Source of the DNA: Streptomyces sp. NBC_00620
Lineage (GTDB): Bacteria > Actinomycetota > Actinomycetes > Streptomycetales > Streptomycetaceae
Reading direction: 5' to 3'
Assembly: GCF_026341825.1 (NCBI RefSeq)
Contig: NZ_JAPENY010000001.1
Span: 3,472,001-3,536,000, forward strand
DNA: 64,000 nt
Shown: in pieces, positions 51,349-58,394 of the stretch
Layout of the letters: each line of letters starts with the position of its first letter
Position numbering within the stretch: the first letter of the stretch is position 1
The notes under the pieces: model-generated
The model's database searches: none
Told to the model about the DNA's origin: nothing
Seen by the model: only the letters and a program-made list of their open reading frames with translations
Program-made: the position numbers and the translations under genes

Positions 51349-53430
51349 ATGGCACCTGGCCGCCCCGCGGACCCTCCCTCGACGCCGCTGTCCCGGCTCG
51401 CCGGACTGCACGGCGTCGCCACCTCCTACAGCCCGTCCCAGGACCGTACGGTCGCGTCCTCGGACGCCGCGGTCGTCGCGGTACTGGCGGCGCTCGGCGT
51501 CGACGCGAGCACGCCGGAGGCCATCGGCGCCGCCCTCGCGTCCCGGGAGGCCGAGACGCGGGACAGGCTGCTGCCACCGACGCTGGTGTGCTGGGGCGGC
51601 CGACTGCCCGGGGAACTGGCAGGACTGCCCGACGGCACCCGCGTCCGCATCGACACCGAACAGGGCGAGACCCGCGCATCCGCCGAGCAACTTCCGCCCG
51701 GCGTCCACGCGTTGCACGTCACCGCCCCCGACGGCCGCACCGCCGACGCCCACCTCGTCGTCGCCCCCGCACGCCTGCCGTCACCGCCCGGACGCACGTA
51801 CGGACTCCTCGTCCAGCTCTACTCCCTCCTCTCCCGCCGCTCCTGGGGCATGGGCGACCTGGGCGACCTCGCCGAACTCACCGCCTGGGCGGGCCGTGCG
51901 CTCGGCGCCGGATTCGTGCAGGTCAACCCGTTGCACGCGGCCGTGCCCGGCACCCCCACCGACCCCTCCCCGTACCGGCCCTCCTCCCGCCGGTTCCCCG
52001 ACCCGGTGCATCTGCGGGTCGAGGACATCCCCGAGTTCGGTTACGTCGAGGACCGCGACCGGGTGCGTACGCTCCTGGAGGGCGCCGCGCGACTGCGTGA
52101 ATCCGTGCTGAGCAAGGGCGAGTTGATCGACCGCGACGCCGTGTGGGAACTCAAGCGCGAGGCCTTGGAGCTGGTGCGCGAGGTGCCGCTCGGGCCCGGG
52201 CGGCGGGCCGCGTACGTCGACTTCCTCGCCGAGGAGGGCGAGGCGCTGGAGGACCACGCCACCTGGTGCGCGCTCGCCGAGGTGTACGGCTCCCGGTGGC
52301 AGCAGTGGCCGGAAGGCCTGCGCGATCCGCGTTCGCCCGAAACCGCCCGCGCCCGGGGCGAGTTGATGGACCGCGTCGACTTCCACAGCCGCCTCGCCTG
52401 GCTCACCGACGCCCAACTCGCCACCGCCCAGCGCTCCGCGCGCGACGCGGGCATGGCCGTGGGACTCGTGCACGACCTCGCGGTCGGGGTGCATCCGGAC
52501 GGGGCCGACGCCTGGGCGCAGCAGGAGTACTTCGCCGCGGGCATGTCGGTCGGCGCGCCCCCGGACGCCTTCAACGCACGCGGCCAGGACTGGGGCCTGC
52601 CGCCCTGGAGACCCGACCGCCTGGCCGAGTCCGGCTACGCCCCGTACCGCCGCCTCCTGCGCGCCCTCTTCCGGTACGCGGGCGCCCTGCGCATCGACCA
52701 CGTCATGGGCCTGTTCCGGCTCTGGTGGGTTCCACAGGGACAGCCGCCCACGGAGGGGACGTACGTCCGTTACGACGCCGAGGCGATGCTCGCGGTACTG
52801 GCCCTGGAGGCGTCGCGCGCCGGGGCGCTGGTGATCGGCGAGGACCTCGGCACCGTCGAACCCGGTGTGCGCGAGACGCTGCACGAGCGCGGGGTGCTCG
52901 GCACCTCGGTGCTGTGGTTCGAACGCGACTGGGACGGCGACGGACTGCCCCTTCCCCCCGAACGCTGGCGCGCCGACTGCCTGGCCACCGCCACCACCCA
53001 CGACCTCCCCTCCACAGCCGCCCGGCTCACCGGCGAACACGTCGAACTCCGCGACCGGCTGGGCCTGTTGACGGGCACCTTGGCGGAGGAGCGGGCCGCC
53101 GCGGCCGCCGAGACGGGGGAGTGGCTGGCGCTGCTCAACCGGCTCGGACTGCTGCAGGGCGCGACCGGCGGGCTGTCCGCGGTCTCGGAGGAGGCCGAGA
53201 TCCAGGCCGTGCACCGGTTCCTGCTGCGCACTCCGGCCCGGATGATCGGCGTCTGGCTCCCGGACACGGTCGGCGACCGCCGCCCGCAGAACCTGCCCGG
53301 CACCTGGGACCAGTACCCGAACTGGCGGCTGCCCATCGCCGATGCGGAGGGCCGGCCGGTGACACTGGAGGAGTTGGCGGCCTCGCCCCGGCTGCACGCG
53401 TTGATCGATGTGCTGCGGGTGCGTGCGTGA
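51349..53430 (+). CDS. malQ: 4-alpha-glucanotransferase
   Basis: A 693-residue GH77 amylomaltase. It moves alpha-1,4-glucan segments between maltodextrins in glycogen or maltose metabolism. The catalytic nucleophile Asp is in LRIDHVMGLFRLWWVP (near 448), the acid Glu in VIGEDLGTV (near 500) and the third Asp in TTHDLPSTAARL (near 548). The N-terminal 140 residues are an extra beta domain typical of actinobacterial MalQ. The start at ATG 51349 abuts the preceding small gene's stop. Confidence 0.94.
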   Translation: MAPGRPADPPSTPLSRLAGLHGVATSYSPSQDRTVASSDAAVVAVLAALGVDASTPEAIGAALASREAETRDRLLPPTLVCWGGRLPGELAGLPDGTRVRIDTEQGETRASAEQLPPGVHALHVTAPDGRTADAHLVVAPARLPSPPGRTYGLLVQLYSLLSRRSWGMGDLGDLAELTAWAGRALGAGFVQVNPLHAAVPGTPTDPSPYRPSSRRFPDPVHLRVEDIPEFGYVEDRDRVRTLLEGAARLRESVLSKGELIDRDAVWELKREALELVREVPLGPGRRAAYVDFLAEEGEALEDHATWCALAEVYGSRWQQWPEGLRDPRSPETARARGELMDRVDFHSRLAWLTDAQLATAQRSARDAGMAVGLVHDLAVGVHPDGADAWAQQEYFAAGMSVGAPPDAFNARGQDWGLPPWRPDRLAESGYAPYRRLLRALFRYAGALRIDHVMGLFRLWWVPQGQPPTEGTYVRYDAEAMLAVLALEASRAGALVIGEDLGTVEPGVRETLHERGVLGTSVLWFERDWDGDGLPLPPERWRADCLATATTHDLPSTAARLTGEHVELRDRLGLLTGTLAEERAAAAAETGEWLALLNRLGLLQGATGGLSAVSEEAEIQAVHRFLLRTPARMIGVWLPDTVGDRRPQNLPGTWDQYPNWRLPIADAEGRPVTLEELAASPRLHALIDVLRVRA

Positions 53431-53519
53431 GGCGGCGGGGGCGCGGGCGGGAGTCGCCGGGACCTCCGTACGGCACCCCCGGGCGCGCGGCCCACTCGGG
53501 CGTTCGCTACGTTGGCACC

Positions 53520-53765
53520 GTGGACAAGAAGAACGCCCTGCGCGCCGGCGCCCTGGCTGCCGGTACGACGCTGATGATGCTGCTCATGACGTCTCCCGCG
53601 CTCGCGCTGACCCGCGACGACGGTGACGACCCCGGCACGGGCCTGAGCGTGATCGACACGCTGGGTCTTTTCGTGCTGACGCCGCTCGTGCTGTTCGGGG
53701 TCATCGCGGGCCTCGTGATGGTCCTCGACAAGTCCGACAAGAACCTGGGTCAGAAGCAGAGCTAG
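53520..53765 (+). CDS. Small membrane protein
   Basis: An 81-residue protein: a signal-like helix (about 8-29, ending ALALT), a short acidic segment DDGDDPGTG, then a second helix LGLFVLTPLVLFGVIAGLVMVL and a Lys-rich tail KSDKNLGQKQS. It is not recognised. GTG 53520 has no binding site; TACGTT lies six bases upstream, suggesting a leaderless transcript. Confidence 0.72.
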   Translation: MDKKNALRAGALAAGTTLMMLLMTSPALALTRDDGDDPGTGLSVIDTLGLFVLTPLVLFGVIAGLVMVLDKSDKNLGQKQS

Positions 53766-53813
53766 GCGTAGGCAGAAGCGGGGCTGGACCAGGTTCGGTT
53801 CCAGCTCCCTCCG

Positions 53814-54317
53814 TCACGCGTTGGCGCCGGTTCCGGCGAGCAACTCCCTCAACAGGTCGGCCAGTTGGCCGGCCTGTTCCTCGTTCAGGGCGGACAGCGC
53901 TTCCGTCTGGACGGCGAGCCCCGCCCCGACGGCCTGGTCGATCAGCGCGAGGCCCTCGTCCGTGAGCGTCACCTGGAGCCCGCGCCGGTCGTGCGGATCG
54001 GGTGAGCGGCGCAGCAGTCCCGCACGCTCCAGTTTGTCCAGGCGTCCGGTCATCCCGCCGGTGGTGAGCATGAGCGTGGCCGAGAGCTGCCTGGGCGAGA
54101 GTGTGTACGGGGCGTCCGAGCGGCGCAGGGTCGCCAGTACGTCGAACTCGCCACGCGCGATGCCGAAGCGCGCGTACGCCTTCTCCATGCGGTCGCCCAT
54201 CGTGCGGGAGAGCCGGTAGATCCGCCCGAAGACCTCCATCGCGGCGGTGTCCAGGTCGGGCCGCACCGAGGCCCACTGCTCGATGATCGCGTCGACGGGG
54301 TCCTTGGGCGTGTTCAT
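53814..54317 (-). CDS. MarR-family regulator
   Basis: A 167-residue winged-helix repressor. It has helical N-terminus EVFGRIYRLSRTMGDRMEKAYARFG, recognition region LSPRQLSATLMLTTGGMTGRLDKLERAGLL and wing RSPDPHDRRGLQVTLTDEG, all canonical. It is divergent from an EamA exporter, across a 123-base gap that holds a five-copy repeat array, so it presumably represses both genes. ATG 54317 was chosen; upstream codons are the repeat itself. No ligand is implied. Confidence 0.92.
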   Translation of the reverse strand: MNTPKDPVDAIIEQWASVRPDLDTAAMEVFGRIYRLSRTMGDRMEKAYARFGIARGEFDVLATLRRSDAPYTLSPRQLSATLMLTTGGMTGRLDKLERAGLLRRSPDPHDRRGLQVTLTDEGLALIDQAVGAGLAVQTEALSALNEEQAGQLADLLRELLAGTGANA

Positions 54318-54352
54318 GGGGCGAGTATCCGTCGCGGACCGGTCGGTCGCAA

Positions 54353-54440
54353 GAAAGTAGCTTGGCGGAAAGTTGCTTAGCTGAAAGTAGATTTGTTGAA
54401 AGTGGCTTGCTGGAAAGTAGCTTAGGGCTAAGCTACTTTC
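54353..54440. promoter_or_regulatory. MarR operator array: five 15-bp repeats plus inverted copy
   Basis: GAAAGTAGCTT-type units begin at 54353, 54368, 54383, 54398 and 54413, an exact 15-base period. The last unit forms a perfect 13-bp palindrome, GAAAGTAGCTTAG with CTAAGCTACTTTC (54428-54440), ending against the EamA start codon. It covers the likely -10 region of the exporter gene. Confidence 0.85.
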
Positions 54441-55409
54441 ATGACCGCGACCCGTCCCGCCCTCCCTGCCCTCCTCATAGCCGTCACCGCACTCGCCCCC
54501 ATCTCCTGGGGCAGCACCTACGCCGTCACCACCGAGTTCCTGCCGGCCGACCGGCCGCTGTTCACCGGGCTGATGCGGGCGCTGCCCGCCGGACTGCTGC
54601 TCCTCGCGCTGGCCCGGGTGCTGCCGCGCGGCGTCTGGTGGGGGAAGGCGGCGGTGCTGGGCGCGCTGAACATCGGCGCGTTCTTCCCGCTGCTGTTCCT
54701 CTCCGCGTACCGGCTGCCGGGCGGGATGGCGGCGGTCGTCGGCTCGATCGGGCCGCTGTTCGTCGCGGGCCTCTCGGCGCTGCTGCTCGGCGACCGCCCA
54801 ACGCTGCGTACCCTCCTCACCGGTATCGCCGCCGCCCTCGGTGTCAGCCTCGTCGTGCTGCAGTCGGCGGGCGCGCTCGACCTGGTGGGCGTGCTCGCGG
54901 CGCTCGCCTCGACCGCGTCGATGTCCACCGGCACGGTGCTCACCAAGCGGTGGGGACGGCCGGACGGGGTCGGCCCACTGGCGCTCACCGCCTGGCAGTT
55001 GACGGCCGGCGGACTGCTGATCGCGCCGGTCGCCCTCATCGTCGAGGGCGCGCCGCCCGCGCTGGACGGCCGGGCGGTCGGCGGCTATCTGTATCTCGCG
55101 CTGGCGAACACGGCGGTCGCGTACTGGCTCTGGTTCCGCGGCATCGGCCGGCTCAGCGCCACGCAGGTGACCTTCCTCGGCCCGCTCTCGCCGCTGACGG
55201 CGGCCGTGATCGGCTGGGCGGCGCTCGGGCAGGCGCTGACGCCGGTGCAGTTGGCGGGCATGGCGGTGGCGTTCGGGGCGACGGTCTTCGGTCAGCTGAG
55301 GCCGCGCACGCCGCGCACGTCGAGTGCGGGCGTCGGACCTTTCAGTTCTCCTGAAAGGAATGCTCGAAAAGATTCGATGGACGTGACAGGTCCTGCCTTG
55401 CGACGGTAG
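54441..55409 (+). CDS. EamA/DMT-family exporter 1
   Basis: A 322-residue drug/metabolite transporter with ten helices in two EamA repeats (first near residues 10-140, second near 150-290). Features include PISWGSTYAVTTEFLP at the start, IGPLFVAGLSALLLGDRP closing the first repeat and FLGPLSPLTAAVIGWAALGQ in the second. The last 35 residues (TPRTSSAGVG onwards) have no helices and run through promoter-like DNA, an extended tail. ATG 54441 lies at the end of the operator array, without a ribosome site; the transcript may be near leaderless. Confidence 0.9.
   Translation: MTATRPALPALLIAVTALAPISWGSTYAVTTEFLPADRPLFTGLMRALPAGLLLLALARVLPRGVWWGKAAVLGALNIGAFFPLLFLSAYRLPGGMAAVVGSIGPLFVAGLSALLLGDRPTLRTLLTGIAAALGVSLVVLQSAGALDLVGVLAALASTASMSTGTVLTKRWGRPDGVGPLALTAWQLTAGGLLIAPVALIVEGAPPALDGRAVGGYLYLALANTAVAYWLWFRGIGRLSATQVTFLGPLSPLTAAVIGWAALGQALTPVQLAGMAVAFGATVFGQLRPRTPRTSSAGVGPFSSPERNARKDSMDVTGPALRR
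55338..55358. promoter_or_regulatory. Inverted repeat before exporter 2
   Basis: CCTTTCAG (55338-55345) and CTGAAAGG (55351-55358) form an 8-bp palindrome with a 5-base spacer. It lies in the tail of exporter 1, about 90 bases before the exporter 2 start. It is a candidate operator, or a weak terminator. Confidence 0.45.
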
Positions 55410-55449
55410 TCGGGAACCTCCCCCGACCACCGAAAGGCAAGGGACATAC

Positions 55450-56376
55450 GTGGCAGTCCTGGACCGGACCCGTACGCACAGTCCGAGCGGCAGCACGGCG
55501 AGAAACGGGACCGCCGGTCTCGCGCTCGCCGTCGTCGCCACGGTCGTCTGGTCCGGCAGCTTCGTCGCCGCCCGTGCCCTGCACGACAGCGTGCCGCCCG
55601 TGCAACAGGCGTTCTGGCGCTGGGTGATCGCGCTGGTGGCGGTCGCCCCGTTCGCGGCGCGCGAGGCCTGGCGGCAGCGGGCGCTCCTGCGACGCCACCT
55701 CCGTTTCGTCCTCCTGGCCGCCCTCCTCGGCGTCACCGTCTACAACACCCTGGTCAACCAGGCTGGCGTCTCCACCTCCGCGGGCAACATGGGCATGATC
55801 ATGGCCGCGTCGCCGGTCCTGATGGCGGTGTACGAACGGGCCGGCGGCGTACGTCTGGGAGCGCGCCGTGTCGTCGGCATGCTGATCGCCTGCGTGGGCG
55901 TCGTACTCCTGGTCGGCAAGGGCTCGCTGTCGGTCGCGGACTTCACGACGGGCGACCTCTGGATGATCGCGGCGGCGACCTGCTTCGCGTCGTACAGCGC
56001 GCTCCTGCGCCGCAGGCCCGCCGAACTCACCGGCCTCACCTTCCTGTTCGCGACCTTCGCCCTGGGCACGGCGATGCTGCTCCCGGCGTACGCGATGAGC
56101 GTGAGCGCCGAGGGGACCTTCGCCCCCACCCCCGCGACCGTCGGCCCCCTCCTCTATGTGGGGGTCGCCTCCTCCGCAGTCGCGTTCTTCGCCTGGAACA
56201 AGGCGATCTCCCTGATCGGCGCGGCCCGCGCCGGAGCGGTCTACTACCTCCAGCCGGTGTGCGTCGCGGCCCTGTCGTACGCCGTCCTGGGCGAGCGGAC
56301 GACCATGACGCAGCTGCTCTGCATGGCTCTGATCCTCGGCGGAGTCGTCCTCGGCGCCGCCCGCGGGACCCGCTGA
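55450..56376 (+). CDS. EamA/DMT-family exporter 2
   Basis: A 308-residue transporter of the same superfamily but a different subgroup, with ten helices. It has VVWSGSFVAARALHDSVPPVQQAFWRW at the start, NTLVNQAGVSTSAGNMGMIMAASPVLM in the first repeat and GAARAGAVYYLQPVCVAALSY in the second. GTG 55450 follows AAGGGA. A LysR gene begins 23 bases after its stop on the same strand, so one transcript is possible. Confidence 0.91.
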   Translation: MAVLDRTRTHSPSGSTARNGTAGLALAVVATVVWSGSFVAARALHDSVPPVQQAFWRWVIALVAVAPFAAREAWRQRALLRRHLRFVLLAALLGVTVYNTLVNQAGVSTSAGNMGMIMAASPVLMAVYERAGGVRLGARRVVGMLIACVGVVLLVGKGSLSVADFTTGDLWMIAAATCFASYSALLRRRPAELTGLTFLFATFALGTAMLLPAYAMSVSAEGTFAPTPATVGPLLYVGVASSAVAFFAWNKAISLIGAARAGAVYYLQPVCVAALSYAVLGERTTMTQLLCMALILGGVVLGAARGTR

Positions 56377-56399
56377 CCGGGTGTGGATAGGTTGCCGCC

Positions 56400-57380
56400 A
56401 TGGCCGAGTACGACAGCTCCGACCGCGATGACAGCTACGACAGACGTGACAGGTACGACAGGTACGACAGGTGCGACAGGTGGGACATCAAGAAGCTGCG
56501 GATTCTGCGGGCTCTGCGGGAGTACGGGACCGTCACCGCGACCGCGGAGGCGCTGGTGCTCACGCCCTCGGCCGTGTCGCAGCAGCTGACGAATCTCGCC
56601 AGGCAGCTCGGGGTGCCGTTGCTGGAGGCCTCGGGGCGGCGGGTGCGGCTCACCGGCGCGGCGGAGCTCGTGCTGCGGCACGCGGAGGCGGTGTTCGAGC
56701 AACTGGAGCGGGCGGACGCGGAGTTGGCCGCGTATGTGCAGGGCGAGGTGGGGGAGGTGCGGGTGGGCGCCTTCTCGACCGCCGTGCCCGCGCTGGTCGT
56801 ACCCGCCGTACGGGCGCTGGGCGAGGCGCATCCGGGGATCACCGTGCAGGTGCGGGAGGCCGAGGCGGCTCAGGCGTACGAACTGCTCGGCGCGGGTTCG
56901 GTGGACCTCGCGCTGTCGCTGGCCGCGCAGGCGCCGTCCGCGGCGGATCCGCGGTTCACTCGGGTGCCGTTGCTCGCCGATCCGCTCGATCTGGCCCTGC
57001 CGCGAGCTCATCCGCTGGCGTCGGCGCCGGCCGTGCGGCTCGCCGACTTCGCCGCCGAACCGTGGATCTTCGGCGGCAGCGGGCCATGGTCGGAGATCAC
57101 CCGGGCGGCGTGCGAGGCCGCCGGGTTCAGCCCTCACCAGGGGCACTCCGCGGCCGGGTGGACGGCCATCCTGGCCATGGTCGAGGCGGGGATGGGTGTC
57201 GCTCTGGTGCCTCGGATGGCTTCCGTACGCCGGGACGGCGTCGTCATGCGGGAACTGGCCGCGGACCGTCCGCACCGGCACGTGGTCGCCGCGGTGCGCC
57301 GGGGAGCCGAGGACGCACCCGCCGTGGGCCACGTACTCGACGCCCTGCGGGACGCGGCCGCGCGGCTGGCGCCTGTCTGA
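56400..57380 (+). CDS. LysR-family regulator with an Arg/Asp/Tyr-repeat N-terminus
   Basis: A 326-residue regulator. Residues 28-85 are the LysR winged helix (IKKLRILRALREYGTVTATAEALVLTPSAVSQQLTNLARQLGVPLL), then a linker helix and a periplasmic-binding-like effector domain (about 110-320). The first 27 residues are unusual: DSSDRDDSYDRRDRYDRYDRCDRWD, coded by a 9-bp DNA repeat. The domain itself would be complete if translation began near 56487. It probably controls the neighbouring exporter. Confidence 0.9.
   Translation: MAEYDSSDRDDSYDRRDRYDRYDRCDRWDIKKLRILRALREYGTVTATAEALVLTPSAVSQQLTNLARQLGVPLLEASGRRVRLTGAAELVLRHAEAVFEQLERADAELAAYVQGEVGEVRVGAFSTAVPALVVPAVRALGEAHPGITVQVREAEAAQAYELLGAGSVDLALSLAAQAPSAADPRFTRVPLLADPLDLALPRAHPLASAPAVRLADFAAEPWIFGGSGPWSEITRAACEAAGFSPHQGHSAAGWTAILAMVEAGMGVALVPRMASVRRDGVVMRELAADRPHRHVVAAVRRGAEDAPAVGHVLDALRDAAARLAPV
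56439..56483 (+). repeat. 9-bp tandem repeat in the LysR coding start
   Basis: Five adjacent units GACAG(A/G)NNN: GACAGACGT, GACAGGTAC twice, GACAGGTGC and GACAGGTGG. Units are multiples of three bases, so copy changes keep the frame and only vary Asp-Arg-Tyr triplets. Confidence 0.85.
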
Positions 57381-57397
57381 CGACTCCCGGCTGCCTC

Positions 57398-57434
57398 GCG
57401 GCGTCATGCATGCACTCTCGCCGCCTGACGCCGC
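57398..57434. terminator. 9-bp hairpin after the LysR gene
   Basis: GCGGCGTCA (57398-57406) with its complement TGACGCCGC (57426-57434), 19-base loop, 18 bases after the LysR stop. Confidence 0.6.
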
Positions 57435-57536
57435 GGGGCCGCCTCCGGGCGTCGGCGGGACTGGCGGAAATGGTCGGACAGGCCCTGGACCGCTGACTCG
57501 GAGCGCCCGGTCGGGCATGCTGCTGGGGTGGGCAGT

Positions 57537-58307
57537 ATGGACGACGCTTCGGTGGCACGGTTCTACGATCAGTTCGCGGCCGACTACCACCTCATCTTCG
57601 CCGACTGGGACGCGAGCATGGCCCGGCAGGGCGAAGCCCTGGACGCGATGGTTGGCGCGCGGTTCGGTGCCGGGACCGCGGCGGTGCTGGACTGCTCCTG
57701 CGGGATCGGCACCCAGGCGATCGCGCTCGCCCTGCGCGGTCACCGGGTCACGGGTTCCGACCTCAGCCGGGTCGCGGTCGGCCGTGCGGCGCGTGAGGCG
57801 GCGCTCCGAGGGCTCCAACTGCCCACGGCGGCAGCCGACATGCGGCACCTTCCCTTCGCCGACGCCGTATTCGACGTCGTCGTCTGTGCCGACAACGCCC
57901 TGCCCCACCTGCTCGCCGAGGAGGACGTACGCGCGGCGCTCGCCGAGATGCGCCGCGTCCTCCGCGAGGGCGGACTGCTGATCCTCAGCACCCGCCCGTA
58001 CGACGAGATCCTGCGGTCCCGGCCCGTCTCGACCCCTCCGCAGCTCGCGCGGACGCCGGGCGGCCGAGCCGTCACCTTCCAGCTCTGGGACTGGCACAAG
58101 GACGGCGAACGCTACGACCTGGAGCTCTTCCAGCTCCTTCCGGACGGCGACGACTGGCGCGTCAAGGTGCGGCGCACCACCTACTGGGCCCTGACCCGAG
58201 ACCGGTTGACCGGCTTCGTCACCGAGGCGGGCTTCACCGGACCCGAGTGGGCGGCACCGGAAGCCAGCGGCTTCTTCCAGCCGGTCCTCACCGCGCGCAA
58301 GTCATGA
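57537..58307 (+). CDS. Class I SAM-dependent methyltransferase
   Basis: A 256-residue small-molecule methyltransferase. Motif I is VLDCSCGIGTQAIALALRGHRVTGSDLS (near 50-77); then AAADMRHLPF, VVVCADNALPHLL and the post-motif LREGGLLILSTRPYDEI. The overall pattern is like glycine/sarcosine N-methyltransferases, but the acceptor is unknown. ATG 57537 follows GGGGTGGG; a GTG at 57528 would add three residues. It is a single gene, convergent with pepN. Confidence 0.86.
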   Translation: MDDASVARFYDQFAADYHLIFADWDASMARQGEALDAMVGARFGAGTAAVLDCSCGIGTQAIALALRGHRVTGSDLSRVAVGRAAREAALRGLQLPTAAADMRHLPFADAVFDVVVCADNALPHLLAEEDVRAALAEMRRVLREGGLLILSTRPYDEILRSRPVSTPPQLARTPGGRAVTFQLWDWHKDGERYDLELFQLLPDGDDWRVKVRRTTYWALTRDRLTGFVTEAGFTGPEWAAPEASGFFQPVLTARKS

Positions 58308-58332
58308 GTACCGGGTCGCGCTCCCGCCGAGC

Positions 58333-58375
58333 GTGAGGGGGGGCGCCCGGCACAATGCCGGACGCCCCCCTTCAC
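58333..58375. terminator. Long hairpin between convergent genes
   Basis: Arms 58333-58352 and 58356-58375 match in 18 of 20 positions (GTGAGGGGGGGCGCCCGGCA against its complement) with a 3-base loop, serving the methyltransferase and pepN. Confidence 0.82.
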
Positions 58376-58394
58376 GTAGAACCCGTAGAACCGA

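Noticed and set aside
54353..54440. A possible short CRISPR-like array
   Set aside because: Units are 15 bp with no spacers and no cas genes; position and palindrome fit an operator.
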